58,254 nt of DNA, taken from contig MDJB01000007.1 of the NCBI GenBank assembly GCA_001752465.1, positions 1-58,254 of the forward strand. The letters run 5' to 3'. This stretch comes from Haemophilus quentini (lineage in GTDB: Bacteria; Pseudomonadota; Gammaproteobacteria; Enterobacterales; Pasteurellaceae). Below are positions 47,486 to 58,181 of this stretch, one piece after another (position 1 is the stretch's first letter; each line of letters opens with the position of its first letter). The notes beneath the pieces are model-generated. The model was not told where the DNA came from. It saw nothing but the letters and a program-made list of their open reading frames with translations, and did no database searches. The translations under genes were made by a program, and so were the position numbers.

Positions 47486-48523
47486 TTACGCTGAAAATCT
47501 CATTAATTTGATCATTCGCTCAAAATAAACTCGACTTTTCAAAAGTGCGGTCAATTTTTCAATAGTATTTTCATTGTTTTTCGTTTCACTATGAAAACGA
47601 ATCAAATCACGGATTTCAGCAAAAATTTTCTGATTGCTTTCTAACAAAGCAGGTAAGAGCGTTTCTTTTTGTTTCTCTGTTGCCACTGCTTCTAGGATTT
47701 TTCCATTTTCATCATAATAATGATAAAGATTAAAAAATGCCCCAACTCGCTCCACTGTTTTCATAAAATCTTGGCTAAAAAGTGCGGAAGAAAAGGATAA
47801 GGTTTCTTCCAAAAGTTTCTGTTCCATTTTCAACACTGAATTAAATTTTGCACCAAAATCTACCGCACTTTCTTCTCGTTCTTCTTTTAAGAAATCACGC
47901 CATTTATTTAACCAATCTGTTAAAAATTGTTTTGAACCCAGCAAATAACCACGCTTTGCTTTACTTGCGCTACTAAAATAAATATCTCTTTCGAAAGGCA
48001 AAGTTTCCACAAAATCAAAAAGATCCTGCACATTGCCAGATTTCAATTCAAACTCAATTTCACAAATCGGTTGCTCAGATTCGCCTACAATAATTTTGCC
48101 TTGATCAAAAGCCACTTCAATTTTGGATTGTTGAAATTCAACTAACCAAAAAGTGCGGTTAAAATCTGTGGAGAAAATAGGTTGTAGTGTCGAACTAGGT
48201 AATTGTTCAAAAGGATAAAACTCTCTTAATTGGGCATTAGTTGGCGTTTCTTTTTCGGTTAATGATAAATTATATTCTGGGCGACTATGCAATCCACCAA
48301 CAACTTCGCCGTTGGTTTTAAGCGTTAATGTAAGTTCTTGATCTTCTTGACGAATACGTAATCCCATCTTTTGTTTAGCAAGAAAATGATCCGGATAATC
48401 ATAATAAGTATTACCCAAAAATAAATCTTGATGATCTAAAATCGTAAATTTTGCAAGATATTGTGGCAATTCAATACTGATTTGTGGCGAGATCGCCAAT
48501 TTTAATTCAATTTCTTGTAGCAT
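47486..48523 (-). CDS. CYTH-domain triphosphatase-like protein (YgiF-like)
   Basis: 345 residues. The N-terminal CYTH domain has the signature EIELKLAI and further metal/phosphate-binding charges (KMGLRIRQEDQELTLTLK, EIEFELKSG, SASKAKRGYLL). The C-terminal 140 residues are helical and shorter than the CHAD domain of E. coli YgiF. Probably hydrolyses inorganic triphosphate. Uptake sequences lie in it. Confidence 0.8.
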   Translation of the reverse strand: MLQEIELKLAISPQISIELPQYLAKFTILDHQDLFLGNTYYDYPDHFLAKQKMGLRIRQEDQELTLTLKTNGEVVGGLHSRPEYNLSLTEKETPTNAQLREFYPFEQLPSSTLQPIFSTDFNRTFWLVEFQQSKIEVAFDQGKIIVGESEQPICEIEFELKSGNVQDLFDFVETLPFERDIYFSSASKAKRGYLLGSKQFLTDWLNKWRDFLKEEREESAVDFGAKFNSVLKMEQKLLEETLSFSSALFSQDFMKTVERVGAFFNLYHYYDENGKILEAVATEKQKETLLPALLESNQKIFAEIRDLIRFHSETKNNENTIEKLTALLKSRVYFERMIKLMRFSA

Positions 48524-48677
48524 AATATTCCTTATTCAAATTAACTGTTTGAATATACAATACAATAAAAATAAATCAAGATTTTTGTGGTGTTTTACTT
48601 TACATATTAAACAGCTATAAATGAATTTTTATTTATTGTGCAGTATTTTCCTATAATTAAAATATAGGAAATTATAA

Positions 48678-48849
48678 ATGAAAGGTTATTCAAAAATTAT
48701 GTGATAAATTTTCATTATATGAAATTGAATAAATTGGAAATCAAATATTTATATTTATAACTGAAAGGTTTCATTTAAGCGGAGAATATGATTCGAACTG
48801 TTCTCAAATCTATACTAAAAAGATTTGGATAATATATGGAAAATACTAG
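48678..48849 (+). pseudogene. Remnant of a small gene, unknown
   Basis: From ATG 48678 (AGGAAAT upstream) the frame shifts, then reads KVIQKLCDKFSLYEIE, a TAA, and IGNQIFIFITERFHLSGEYD, SNCSQIYTKKIWIIYGKY to a TAG at 48847-48849. The run is protein-like, so it may be a decayed short gene. No family recognised. The rest of the 48524-48921 gap is A/T-rich. Confidence 0.35.
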
Positions 48850-48854
48850 CCAAG

Positions 48855-48890
48855 AAAAAATTAGGTGAAAAAGTCATCTTTTTCACCTAT
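48855..48890 (-). terminator. Terminator of the hvf operon
   Basis: TAGGTGAAAAA and TTTTTCACCTA around a short loop, followed on the minus strand by TTTTTT. Confidence 0.85.
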
Positions 48891-48921
48891 CTAACATTTT
48901 ATGAGTTTTTCTATACAAAAT

Positions 48922-49638
48922 TTATCCCTCTTTCGGATAAAGCACTTCAGCATTAATCCAATTAACCCAAGTGTTTTCCAATAATGGAATTAAGGGGGTG
49001 CTATCTTCAACTACAGTATTTAAGGCAGATAATACCTCTTCTAAAGACGAAGGTTGTTCTTGTATATAACTTAATAGCCAAAAGTCAAGTTCAGATAAGC
49101 GTTGTTGCAGAATATTAAAATCGCTATCCCGCCATATAACAGCTTGCATAGGGTTTTCATCAAATTGTTTAAAATCGCTTGATAAAAAATCGACTTCATA
49201 GCGTTTTAAATAAGCTGCATCAGATAACTGCATTACGCTATGCTTATTCCACTCAAATTTTTCAGGTACTTTTGCTAAAGAAACTTCTGCAAGTAACTGA
49301 GTATTTTCAAAATCCATCAATGCCAGTATTTTGGCATCAAAACTCTCTTTTTCTTGACAAAATAAGAGAAATTCTCCAGCAATATCCTGAAAATAAGGCG
49401 AATGTGATTTTCCTGTTAATACAAACATTTCTTTTGTCTGAAACCAACTCTCAGCAGAAACGTGTTTAGGTGCTTCAACAAAACAACGGTCAATAAAACC
49501 AAAGATGTTATTTCGAACTAAGCGAGCATAAACAGCAAGGCGATTCGGAGCATAACCATTTAGAGGTTGAGCATTAGCCAATCGAACTGCTGTGGCAAGT
49601 GCTTTTTGTGTTTCAATAAGCGAAGGTTTAGGCTGCAT
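48922..49638 (-). CDS. hvfC: RiPP maturation partner protein HvfC (DUF2063)
   Basis: 238 residues. N-terminal DUF2063-type domain ([20 protein letters not shown], then [20 protein letters not shown]) and a C-terminal winged-helix-like part. Partner that brings the precursor to the DUF692 enzyme HvfB. Overlaps hvfB by about 11 bases. It corresponds to the Haemophilus virulence factor set I remember. Confidence 0.85.
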   Translation of the reverse strand: MQPKPSLIETQKALATAVRLANAQPLNGYAPNRLAVYARLVRNNIFGFIDRCFVEAPKHVSAESWFQTKEMFVLTGKSHSPYFQDIAGEFLLFCQEKESFDAKILALMDFENTQLLAEVSLAKVPEKFEWNKHSVMQLSDAAYLKRYEVDFLSSDFKQFDENPMQAVIWRDSDFNILQQRLSELDFWLLSYIQEQPSSLEEVLSALNTVVEDSTPLIPLLENTWVNWINAEVLYPKEG

Positions 49639-50548
49639 AGGATATTACCTCTTTTTGAGCATATTTTTGCTGTAGTTGTGCAATATGTTCAACTTCAGCA
49701 TAAAGTTCTGCAAATGGAGGGAAATTGAAATCACGCTCTAATAATGTTGGCGGAATGGCAGGTCGTCGTTGATAGGCATATTCTAATAAATCCCACACAG
49801 TACCTTTTACTGCCTCACCGTGCGTATCAATTAATAACTCTGGTAAATGGCGATATGCCCCTTTTATTTTATTAAATGATTCTCCTTCTAAATCCTCCAC
49901 AACTTGTGCTGCAGAATGTTCTTCATCGTGTCCTGCAATATGAATGTAATTGACACGTTTCACATCTACTTGATCTAAAAAAACATAAGGATCGAGTAAA
50001 CCGTGATTGACGCCATTTACATAAATATTATTCACATCTAAATGAATACCACAATCCGCTTCTTGTGCAATAGCATTTAAAAATTCTACTTCATTCATTG
50101 TGCTGGTGGGAGAGTGTAAATAATAAGAGGTGTTTTCTAATGAAATTTGTAATCCTAAAAAATCTTGCACATAACGGATTCTCTGTGCTACGTGTTTTAC
50201 AGCTTCTTCAGTAAATGGCATAGGTAATAAATCATATAAATGCCCTTCACATTCACAATAACTCAAATGTTCAGAAAAAAATGTCGAATTATATTGAGTC
50301 ATTAATGCTTTAGTATTTTTTAATAACTCGCGATCAAGTGGTGCTTGCCCGCCTAATGAAAGTGATAGTCCGTGTACCGCAAGTGGATATCTTTCAGCGG
50401 CTTGATCAAATTTATAACGAGCAGCTCCTCCCATTTTTACCCAATTTTCTGGAGCAACTTCCATAAACTGAATCGCATTATTTGATGATAAATTCAAAAA
50501 ATCATCCGCTAAATCTCGACGATACCCTAATCCTGCACCTTGTAACAT
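49628..50548 (-). CDS. hvfB: Multinuclear iron oxidase HvfB (DUF692/MNIO)
   Basis: 306 residues. DUF692 TIM-barrel enzyme that changes cysteines in the precursor to oxazolone/thioamide pairs. Metal-binding residues are seen in [44 protein letters not shown] and IDTHGEAVK. The precursor gene hvfA is immediately upstream and hvfC downstream, as expected for this RiPP type. Confidence 0.9.
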   Translation of the reverse strand: MLQGAGLGYRRDLADDFLNLSSNNAIQFMEVAPENWVKMGGAARYKFDQAAERYPLAVHGLSLSLGGQAPLDRELLKNTKALMTQYNSTFFSEHLSYCECEGHLYDLLPMPFTEEAVKHVAQRIRYVQDFLGLQISLENTSYYLHSPTSTMNEVEFLNAIAQEADCGIHLDVNNIYVNGVNHGLLDPYVFLDQVDVKRVNYIHIAGHDEEHSAAQVVEDLEGESFNKIKGAYRHLPELLIDTHGEAVKGTVWDLLEYAYQRRPAIPPTLLERDFNFPPFAELYAEVEHIAQLQQKYAQKEVISYAA

Positions 50549-50625
50549 AATTATTTACTCCTTTTAATACAACACTGGTGTAAATTTACACCAGTGCTAT
50601 GTGTGGCATCTAGATTTAAATACGA

Positions 50626-50862
50626 TTATTTAGAGCCGCATTTACCTTCACCACATTTACCTTCTGAGGCTTTCGTTTCGTTTGCACCACATTTGCCTTC
50701 TCCGCATTTACCTTCTGCAGCTTTTGTTTTCACACATTTATCACCTACACAAGGTGTTACAGCTTTATCCATACTGCTTGATTTTGGCTCAGCGTGTGCA
50801 ACAGTAGCTACTGTCATCGTTAATGCTCCTGCTAATGCGGCTAAAGTGGATAATTTTTTCAT
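50626..50862 (-). CDS. hvfA: RiPP precursor HvfA with four EGKCG motifs
   Basis: 78 residues. Signal peptide 1-24 (ending AHA). Two cysteines (TPCVGDKC) precede a repetitive tail with EGKCG at 50-54, 55-59, 67-71 and 72-76, in two tandem pairs. In known HvfA the EGKCG cysteines are modified and bind copper(I). Start after AGGAG. It lies between a DoxX gene and hvfB. Confidence 0.92.
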   Translation of the reverse strand: MKKLSTLAALAGALTMTVATVAHAEPKSSSMDKAVTPCVGDKCVKTKAAEGKCGEGKCGANETKASEGKCGEGKCGSK

Positions 50863-50896
50863 TTAAATCTCCTAGAATTTGATATTGAATATATAG

Positions 50897-51352
50897 TTAG
50901 AGGAATTTCAACCAGCTTTTAGTTGGATAAACCTTCTTAATAAGCGTGTCTAAAGAGAGTTTCCCTGCTCCCTGCGTAATTAAGATTAATAAAGTTACCA
51001 CATAAATTAAGGATAATTTATAACCATTATCACAAACGTTATAACCTGAATCGGCGTGAATGCTATACCACGCGACAGAGATTAAAATCGTTAAACTTAA
51101 TGCACTAAAACGAGTTAGTACTCCGAATATTAGCAAGAAAGGGAGAATTAATTCCGACCCCATTGCAACGTGCCAATTAATATCAGCAGGAATAAGATTA
51201 AACGGAAAAGGAAAACGATCTTGTATTTCAGTAAACCAATTTTGACCATTCCATTTTTCTAACCCAGCCTCTAAAAATTCCCACGCAAGAAAAAAGCGTA
51301 AAATCAATAAACTCACGCCGCTGCTAATACCTTTCATCTTACAATCCTTCAT
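50897..51352 (-). CDS. DoxX-family membrane protein of the hvf operon
   Basis: 151 residues, four membrane segments. SLLILRFFLAWEFLEAGLEKW is the DoxX signature. ATG at 51352 (AAAGG upstream); an ATG at 51337 also has an AAGGA site. DoxX proteins commonly accompany DUF692 RiPP operons, perhaps for redox or secretion functions. First gene of the operon. Confidence 0.82.
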   Translation of the reverse strand: MKDCKMKGISSGVSLLILRFFLAWEFLEAGLEKWNGQNWFTEIQDRFPFPFNLIPADINWHVAMGSELILPFLLIFGVLTRFSALSLTILISVAWYSIHADSGYNVCDNGYKLSLIYVVTLLILITQGAGKLSLDTLIKKVYPTKSWLKFL

Positions 51353-51555
51353 TTTTTACCTTTCAAATTTTCTCGCTTTTAAAGCGAAAAGTGTATTGGA
51401 CCACTTATCTTACCACACTAGGAAATATTACCCAGTTATTTAGTTAGTCGAAGATAAACCTTCTTTCTTACAAATTTTTTTGAAAAATTTTAAATATCAA
51501 CAAAAATCGGGTAATATGCGCACGAATTTTTAACCCCTTATGGAGTAAATCACTT

Positions 51556-52236
51556 ATGGCAATGAATAATATTCTCGGATTATTTGCCCATTCGCCTTTA
51601 AAACCATTGCAAAAGCATTCGGAAAAAGTCACTGAATGTTGCGATCTTTTAATTCCTTTTTTTGAAACCACCTTCTCAAAGGATTGGGAAAAAGCGGAAG
51701 AAAAACGCTTAGAAATCTCTCAGCGTGAACGTGAAGCGGATAGCTTAAAACGTGAGATTCGTTTGAAATTGCCACGTGGTTTATTCTTACCTATCGATCG
51801 TACTGATCTCTTAGAATTAGTCACGCAACAAGATAAATTAGCAAATTTTGCTAAAGATATTGCAGGCCGTATGATTGGGCGTCAATTTGGTATTCCTGAA
51901 GAAATGCAGGAAGAATTCTTACATTACGTAAAACGTAGTTTAGATGCAATTCATCAGGCTCATCGAGTAATCGAAGAAATGGATCAACTTTTAGAAACTG
52001 GTTTTAAAGGCCGTGAACTAAAATTAGTTAACGATATGATTCAAGAACTCGATGCAATTGAAGATGATACCGACCAAATGCAGATCAAATTGCGTAAAAT
52101 GCTTTACACCATCGAAAGCCGTTATAACCCAATTGATGTGATGTTCTTATATAAAATTATTGAATGGGTTGGTGTGCTAGCTGACCAAGCACAACGTGTT
52201 GGCTCACGCATTGAATTAATGCTGGCGCGTTCATAA
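51556..52236 (+). CDS. PhoU-like regulator of Pit (DUF47 family)
   Basis: 226 residues, all helical. DUF47/TIGR00153 family, whose genes typically precede pit. It may regulate phosphate uptake by Pit. Start with GGAG about 10 bases upstream. pit follows 24 bases later, so they share an operon. Confidence 0.88.
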   Translation: MAMNNILGLFAHSPLKPLQKHSEKVTECCDLLIPFFETTFSKDWEKAEEKRLEISQREREADSLKREIRLKLPRGLFLPIDRTDLLELVTQQDKLANFAKDIAGRMIGRQFGIPEEMQEEFLHYVKRSLDAIHQAHRVIEEMDQLLETGFKGRELKLVNDMIQELDAIEDDTDQMQIKLRKMLYTIESRYNPIDVMFLYKIIEWVGVLADQAQRVGSRIELMLARS

Positions 52237-52260
52237 TCAACAAAACATAGGAAATTAACT

Positions 52261-53523
52261 ATGGAAGTTATTAGTCAATATGGTTCATGGTTGGTGTGGA
52301 TTACAGCAGCCTTCGGCTTTTTTATGGCTTTCGGTATCGGAGCAAATGATGTTTCAAATTCAATGGGTACATCTGTAGGATCTGGTACTGTAACAGCCAA
52401 ACAAGCAATTATTATCGCATTAATTTTTGAATCTGCTGGCGCATATCTAGCCGGTGGTGAAGTAACAGAAACCATTAAAAGTGGCGTAATCGATCCAATG
52501 CAATTTGTGGATACGCCCGATATTTTGGCACTAGGTATGCTATCTGCTTTATTTGCCTCTGGCGCTTGGTTATTTATCGCAACGAAAATGGGCTGGCCGG
52601 TTTCAGGTACTCACACTATCATCGGTGCAATTATTGGATTTGCATGTATTACGATTGGCCCAGGTGCAGTAGATTGGTCAAATATTGGTAGCATCGTTGG
52701 TAGCTGGTTCATCACGCCTATCATTGCAGGTATTCTCGCCTATGCAATCTTTGCAAGTACGCAAAAACTTATTTTTGATACCGAACATCCTCTAAAAAAT
52801 GCACAAAAATATGGTCCTTATTACATGGGGATAACCGTATTTGTGTTGTGTATCGTAACCATGACAAAAGGTTTAAAACATGTTGGTTTAAATCTTTCCA
52901 ATAAAGAAACTTTAGTCATTTCACTTGTCATTAGCCTTGTAGGTATGCTGTTTTTCCACTTCTATTTTAAAAGCAAAACATTCACTCAATCTGCAAGCAA
53001 AGGGACTTTTGGTGCGGTAGAAAAAGTCTTCAGCATTTTAATGTTATTAACCGCCTGTGCGATGGCTTTCGCTCATGGTTCGAATGATGTAGCTAATGCA
53101 ATTGGTCCACTTTCAGCGGTGGTATCAATCGTAGAACAAGGCGGTAAAATTGTTTCAGGTGGAGCCCTAACGTGGTGGATTTTACCACTAGGTGCATTAG
53201 GTATTGCTGTAGGCTTAATTACTATGGGACAAAAAGTAATGGCGACTGTTGGATCAGGGATCACCGATTTAACCCCAAGCCGTGGCTTTGCCGCTCAATT
53301 TGCCACCGCGATGACCGTTGTAGTTGCATCTGGTACAGGTTTGCCAATCTCAACAACACAAACACTTGTTGGGGCAATTTTAGGTATCGGTTTTGCTCGC
53401 GGTATTGCGGCACTCAATTTAACGGTTATCCGAAATATCATTAGTTCTTGGATAATCACTTTACCAGCTGGCGCATTCTTCGCAATTATTATCTTCTATT
53501 TACTGCGTGCAGTGTTTAATTAA
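52261..53523 (+). CDS. pit: Low-affinity inorganic phosphate transporter Pit
   Basis: 420 residues, about ten membrane segments. The duplicated PiT signature is GIGANDVSNSMGTSVGSGTV near the start and AHGSNDVANAIGPLSAVV in the second half. Imports phosphate with a cation. It shares an operon with the upstream DUF47 gene and ends in a paired uptake-sequence terminator. Confidence 0.93.
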   Translation: MEVISQYGSWLVWITAAFGFFMAFGIGANDVSNSMGTSVGSGTVTAKQAIIIALIFESAGAYLAGGEVTETIKSGVIDPMQFVDTPDILALGMLSALFASGAWLFIATKMGWPVSGTHTIIGAIIGFACITIGPGAVDWSNIGSIVGSWFITPIIAGILAYAIFASTQKLIFDTEHPLKNAQKYGPYYMGITVFVLCIVTMTKGLKHVGLNLSNKETLVISLVISLVGMLFFHFYFKSKTFTQSASKGTFGAVEKVFSILMLLTACAMAFAHGSNDVANAIGPLSAVVSIVEQGGKIVSGGALTWWILPLGALGIAVGLITMGQKVMATVGSGITDLTPSRGFAAQFATAMTVVVASGTGLPISTTQTLVGAILGIGFARGIAALNLTVIRNIISSWIITLPAGAFFAIIIFYLLRAVFN

Positions 53524-53530
53524 TTTATTG

Positions 53531-53575
53531 CAACAAAAAGTGCGGTTTATTTAGCCGCACTTTTGTTGTTTTTAT
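53531..53575 (+). terminator. Paired uptake-sequence terminator after pit
   Basis: CAACAAAAAGTGCGG and CCGCACTTTTGTTG face each other, followed by a T-rich tail. Confidence 0.85.
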
Positions 53576-53590
53576 TTTTAAGGAGAAAGC

Positions 53591-54202
53591 ATGAAAAAAA
53601 TCTACAATACACTTCTATCTTGCGCCTTACTTGGTACAGGTATTGCAACTGCCCATGCAGAAACACAATATGTTACTGAAAATCTCAGTACTTTCTTACG
53701 CCGAGGTGCCGGTGAACAATTTAAAATTGCAGGTTCAATTCAAGCGGGCGAAGCAGTGAATGTATTAGATCGCCAGGGTAAATACACACTCATTCGCGAC
53801 AATAAAAATCGTGAAGCTTGGATTTTAAATTCAGACTTAAGCAACACGCCAAGTAGTAAAGAAGAAAATCCAAAATTAAAAGCTCAAGTTCAAGAATTAA
53901 CCTTAAAACTTAGTCGTTTAGATGGCGATTGGCAACAACGTACCGTAGAAATGCAACGTCGAACCAAACAAGCTGAGCAACAAAGTGCGGATCTTTTAGA
54001 ACAAAATTCACAATTGAAACGTGAACTTGAAATGACCAAAAATAAAAATCGTGATTTAGAAGCGATGCTTGATGCAGGTAAACGAGAAATTGCGATTCAA
54101 TGGTTTATTTATGGCGGTTCAGTATTGGGCGTAGGCTTACTCTTCGGTTTACTCATTCCTTATGTGTTACCAAAACGTCGCCGTCGTGATGGTTGGGCAT
54201 AA
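53591..54202 (+). CDS. SH3-domain membrane-anchored protein (YgiM-like)
   Basis: 203 residues. Signal peptide (to about 23, ending AHA), SH3b domain 25-85 (ENLSTFLRRGAGEQFKIAGS), coiled coil 95-165, then a C-terminal membrane segment (IYGGSVLGVGLLFGLLIPYV) with a basic end. Matches TIGR04211/YgiM. Envelope function unknown. cca follows 6 bases later. Confidence 0.88.
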   Translation: MKKIYNTLLSCALLGTGIATAHAETQYVTENLSTFLRRGAGEQFKIAGSIQAGEAVNVLDRQGKYTLIRDNKNREAWILNSDLSNTPSSKEENPKLKAQVQELTLKLSRLDGDWQQRTVEMQRRTKQAEQQSADLLEQNSQLKRELEMTKNKNRDLEAMLDAGKREIAIQWFIYGGSVLGVGLLFGLLIPYVLPKRRRRDGWA

Positions 54203-54208
54203 TCACGA

Positions 54209-55459
54209 ATGAAAGTTTATTTGGTTGGTGGGGCTGTTCGCGATCAATTATTGGGTTTACCGGTAAAAGATCGTGATTGGATTGTAGTAGGCGCAGACCC
54301 CGCTACTCTACTCTCTCTCGGTTATCAACAAGTAGGCAAAGATTTTCCGGTTTTTCTCAATCCTAAAACAAAAGAAGAATATGCGCTTGCTCGAACAGAA
54401 CGAAAATCTAGCGCAGGTTACACTGGCTTTATTTGTGATTTCTCCCCAACAATTACATTAGAACAAGATTTAATTCGACGAGATCTCACTATTAACGCCA
54501 TGGCTCAAAGCGAAGACGGTGAAATTATCGATCCTTATGGCGGAAAACAAGATTTAAAAAATCGAATTTTACGCCATATTTCTCCCGCTTTTTCAGAAGA
54601 TCCTTTACGTGTATTGCGTGTGGCACGCTTTGCAGCCCGTTATCATTCTCTCGGTTTTAAAATCGCATCAGAAACACTATCCCTAATGGCGGAACTTGCC
54701 CAATCGGGAGAATTACAACATCTCACGGCGGAACGCGTTTGGCTAGAAACAGAAAAAGCCTTAAACGAAAAAAATCCTGAAATTTATTTTGAAACCTTAC
54801 ATAAAACAGGTGCATTAAGAGTTTTATTTACTGAAATCGATGCCCTTTATGGTGTGCCAAATCCAGTAAAACATCATCCAGAAGTGGATAGTTTTATTCA
54901 TACCATGTTGGTATTAAAACAAACGGTTAATTTGACTGAAAATAACCCTATCTTAAATAAAAGTGCGGTCCGTTTTGCCGCAATTTGTCATGATCTTGGC
55001 AAGGCTCTTACGCCTCAAAATATTCTTCCTCATCATTATAGGCATGAGCAAGCTGGCATAAAACCAACTAGATCATTGTGCAAACGCTTGAAGGTTCCAA
55101 GTTATTTTCAAGAACTTGCAGAACTAACTTGTGAATTTCATACGCATATTCACAAAGCCTTTGAGCTTCGAGCTGAAACCGTCATAACGCTGTTTAATCG
55201 TTTTGATGTGTGGAGAAAACCACAACGCTTTCAAGAATTTCTACAAATATGTCTAGCTGATACTCGAGGTAGAACCGGTTTTGAAAATAAAGACTATCCA
55301 CAAATAGATTATATGAATCAATTATTACACTCGGCAAATGAAGTAGATGTACAGCAAGTTATTGCAGATGGATTTGAGAAACAAGAAATCAGAAGTGAAT
55401 TGACAAAACGAAGAATCTTAGCGGTTAAACAAACAAAAACGAATTACCAAAAAAATTAA
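54209..55459 (+). CDS. cca: CCA-adding enzyme (multifunctional)
   Basis: 416 residues. Adds or repairs the CCA end of t[26 protein letters not shown] is the class II nucleotidyltransferase start, followed by [24 protein letters not shown], and a C-terminal HD domain (ICHDLGKAL). The uptake sequence lies in it at about 54961. Confidence 0.96.
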   Translation: MKVYLVGGAVRDQLLGLPVKDRDWIVVGADPATLLSLGYQQVGKDFPVFLNPKTKEEYALARTERKSSAGYTGFICDFSPTITLEQDLIRRDLTINAMAQSEDGEIIDPYGGKQDLKNRILRHISPAFSEDPLRVLRVARFAARYHSLGFKIASETLSLMAELAQSGELQHLTAERVWLETEKALNEKNPEIYFETLHKTGALRVLFTEIDALYGVPNPVKHHPEVDSFIHTMLVLKQTVNLTENNPILNKSAVRFAAICHDLGKALTPQNILPHHYRHEQAGIKPTRSLCKRLKVPSYFQELAELTCEFHTHIHKAFELRAETVITLFNRFDVWRKPQRFQEFLQICLADTRGRTGFENKDYPQIDYMNQLLHSANEVDVQQVIADGFEKQEIRSELTKRRILAVKQTKTNYQKN

Positions 55460-55521
55460 CAAATAAAAGTAACTTTACTCAATTAAACTAAATCCTTAAA
55501 ATACGCGAGCTTATTAACTTG

Positions 55522-56151
55522 ATGAATAATATGAAAACGTTTAAATTTCTCACCGCACTTTTTGTAATCAGCATACTTACAGCCTGTACGATGGATGCTG
55601 ACCGTCCAGTTAACGTGCAATATATCGATAAAACCGACGCCACATGGCAACAGCATTTACAAAAGATTCAAAAAATTCAATCCTATCAAGCTAAAGGACA
55701 AATTGGTTATATCAGTCCTACAGAACGTTTTTCTAGCCGCTTTGAATGGCAATACCAAAATCCAAAATCTTATACGCTTAAACTCTATTCTTTAATCAGT
55801 AAATCTACTCTTTGGATTCAAATGCACCAAAGCGGGATGACAATTTCCGATAACAACGGCAATCAACAATCTGCAGCCAATGCGAAACTATTATTACAAG
55901 AGATTATTGGAATGGATGTGCCATTAGAACATTTAGCATATTGGTTGAAAGGCCAACCGGCAATGAATGCGAATTATCAAGTCGGTACTAATCATTTACT
56001 TGGCGCATTTACTTATCATGTGGATGGTTCTCAATGGACAGCAGATTATCTCACTTATCATTCAAATAATTCGATGCCTGAAGACATTCTGCTAAAAAAT
56101 GACAGCACGAAACAAACTCTAAAAATTCGCGTGGATGGCTGGATTTACTAA
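55522..56151 (+). CDS. lolB: Outer-membrane lipoprotein receptor LolB
   Basis: 209 residues from ATG 55522; 55531 is also possible. Lipoprotein signal with lipobox LTAC. Accepts lipoproteins from LolA. Its stop overlaps the ispE start, as in other Haemophilus. Confidence 0.94.
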   Translation: MNNMKTFKFLTALFVISILTACTMDADRPVNVQYIDKTDATWQQHLQKIQKIQSYQAKGQIGYISPTERFSSRFEWQYQNPKSYTLKLYSLISKSTLWIQMHQSGMTISDNNGNQQSAANAKLLLQEIIGMDVPLEHLAYWLKGQPAMNANYQVGTNHLLGAFTYHVDGSQWTADYLTYHSNNSMPEDILLKNDSTKQTLKIRVDGWIY

Positions 56152-57104
56152 TGAATACATTAATGAAATCACATCAATTTTCTACCGCACTTTGTCAAAA
56201 TACAACACAATCAAATGGGAAGCCATTGCGCTTCCCTAGCCCAGCCAAACTGAATTTATTTCTTTATATCAACGGGAAATTGCCGAACGGCTATCATGAA
56301 TTACAAACACTTTTCCAATTTTTAGATTTCGGCGATTGGTTAGAAATTAGTATCCGTGAAGAAGATAATCAAATTGTTTTAACGCCAGAAATTCCAAATC
56401 TAAAAACGGAAGATAATCTAATTTATCGGGCTGCAAAACTTTTACAAGAAAAAGCCAATATTCAATTGGGTGCAAATATTCATTTAGATAAAATTCTTCC
56501 AATGGGAGGCGGTGTTGGTGGTGGTTCATCCAATGCAGCAACTGCATTGGTCGCATTAAATTATTTATGGCAAGCCAATTTATCCATTGATGAACTGTCA
56601 AAATTAGGATTAACACTAGGCGCAGATGTGCCAATATTTGTACATGGGCACGCTGCTTTTGCTGAAGGTGCCGGGGAAAAAATTACCTATTGTGAACCTG
56701 CTGAAAAATGGTTTGTTGTATTAAAACCTGATGATTCAATATCGACGGCTGTGATATTTCAAGATCCAAATTTACCACGTAATACACCTAAAAAATCCCT
56801 AGAACAACTTTTGAGTGAACCTTATGTAAACGATTGCGAAAAAGTTGTGGTAAATCATTATTCAAACGTTGAAAAAGCGTTAAACTGGTTGCTACAATAT
56901 GCGCTGGCAAGATTAACAGGAACGGGAGCATGTGTTTTTGCTGAATTTGATAATGAAGCAGAAGCGCAAGCGGTATTTAGACAAAAACCAGAAGCATTTT
57001 TTGGCTTTGTTGCGAAAGGACTCAATGTTTCTCCCTTGCACGCAATGTTGAAGCAGCTATCATCAACTTATACTCATCGACAATCTAAACCTGAGGTTTT
57101 ATAA
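56151..57104 (+). CDS. ispE: 4-diphosphocytidyl-2-C-methyl-D-erythritol kinase
   Basis: 317 residues from 56151, or 313 from ATG 56163 ([12 protein letters not shown]). GHMP kinase of the MEP isoprenoid pathway. [16 protein letters not shown] and [17 protein letters not shown] are the family signatures. The first ATG is joined to the lolB stop (TAATG). prs starts right after it. Confidence 0.93.
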   Translation: MNTLMKSHQFSTALCQNTTQSNGKPLRFPSPAKLNLFLYINGKLPNGYHELQTLFQFLDFGDWLEISIREEDNQIVLTPEIPNLKTEDNLIYRAAKLLQEKANIQLGANIHLDKILPMGGGVGGGSSNAATALVALNYLWQANLSIDELSKLGLTLGADVPIFVHGHAAFAEGAGEKITYCEPAEKWFVVLKPDDSISTAVIFQDPNLPRNTPKKSLEQLLSEPYVNDCEKVVVNHYSNVEKALNWLLQYALARLTGTGACVFAEFDNEAEAQAVFRQKPEAFFGFVAKGLNVSPLHAMLKQLSSTYTHRQSKPEVL

Positions 57105-57105
57105 A

Positions 57106-58053
57106 ATGCCTGACATTAAACTCTTCGCGGGTAATGCAACACCTGAACTTGCAAAACGTATTTCTGAACGTTTATATATTTCGCTAGGCGATGCTACGGT
57201 CGCACGTTTCAGCGATGGTGAAATCCAAGTTCAAATCAATGAAAATGTGCGTGGTGCGGATGTATTTATCATCCAATCAACTTGTGCGCCAACCAATGAT
57301 AACTTGATGGAATTGATTGTGATGGTAGATGCATTACGTCGAGCATCTGCTGGTCGTATTACTGCCGTGATTCCTTATTTCGGCTATGCTCGCCAAGATC
57401 GTCGTGTTCGTTCGGCTCGTGTACCAATTACCGCTAAAGTTGTGGCAGATTTACTTTCAACTGTTGGTATTGACCGCGTATTAACCTGCGACCTACACGC
57501 AGAACAAATTCAAGGTTTCTTTGATGTTCCTGTGGACAACGTATTTGGTTCTCCAGTTTTAATTCACGATATTTTGAAAAAATCTGATCTTGAAAACCCT
57601 ATTGTTGTTTCCCCAGACATTGGCGGTGTTGTGCGTGCTCGTGCGGTAGCTAAATTATTAAACGATACCGATATGGCCATCATTGACAAACGTCGTCCAC
57701 GCGCAAACGTAGCACAAGTGATGCATATTATCGGTGATGTTGCAGATCGTGATTGTATTTTAGTAGATGATATGATTGATACTGGCGGTACACTTTGTAA
57801 AGCGGCAGAAGCATTAAAAGAACGTGGTGCAAAACGTGTTTTTGCTTATGCAACTCACGCCGTTTTCTCTGGCGCTGCAGCCAAAAACTTAGCCAGCGAT
57901 GCCATCGATGAGATTGTTGTTACTGACACCATTCCATTATCAGAAGAAATGAAAGCTATCGGTAAAGTTCGCGTGCTTACCCTTTCTTCCATGCTAGCAG
58001 AAGCCATTCGTCGCATTAGCAACGAAGAGTCTATTTCTGCGATGTTTAACTAA
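57106..58053 (+). CDS. prs: Ribose-phosphate pyrophosphokinase
   Basis: 315 residues. Makes [39 protein letters not shown], and the PRPP loop [15 protein letters not shown]. Follows ispE by 1 base and ends before a terminator. Confidence 0.97.
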   Translation: MPDIKLFAGNATPELAKRISERLYISLGDATVARFSDGEIQVQINENVRGADVFIIQSTCAPTNDNLMELIVMVDALRRASAGRITAVIPYFGYARQDRRVRSARVPITAKVVADLLSTVGIDRVLTCDLHAEQIQGFFDVPVDNVFGSPVLIHDILKKSDLENPIVVSPDIGGVVRARAVAKLLNDTDMAIIDKRRPRANVAQVMHIIGDVADRDCILVDDMIDTGGTLCKAAEALKERGAKRVFAYATHAVFSGAAAKNLASDAIDEIVVTDTIPLSEEMKAIGKVRVLTLSSMLAEAIRRISNEESISAMFN

Positions 58054-58073
58054 ATTAAAATTTTAATAACAAT

Positions 58074-58098
58074 CCGCACGTAAAACGTGCGGTTTTTT
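58074..58098 (+). terminator. prs terminator
   Basis: CCGCACGT (58074-58081) and ACGTGCGG (58085-58092), then six T. Confidence 0.88.
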
Positions 58099-58124
58099 AG
58101 GCTCCCCTATAAGAGCCTATACTT

Positions 58125-58148
58125 CACAAGCCCCTCAAGGGGCTTGTG
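58125..58148. repeat. 11-base hairpin between convergent genes
   Basis: CACAAGCCCCT and AGGGGCTTGTG are separated by two bases. There is no clear T tail. It may help end transcription of the gene at 58182-58254. Confidence 0.55.
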
Positions 58149-58181
58149 AGAACTGACAACCGCGTCTAATTATTTCCTTGA

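Noticed and set aside
50594-50866. Repetitive plus-strand frame HLPSPHLPS...
   Set aside because: It is the opposite-strand reading of the EGKCG repeats of hvfA and has no ribosome site.
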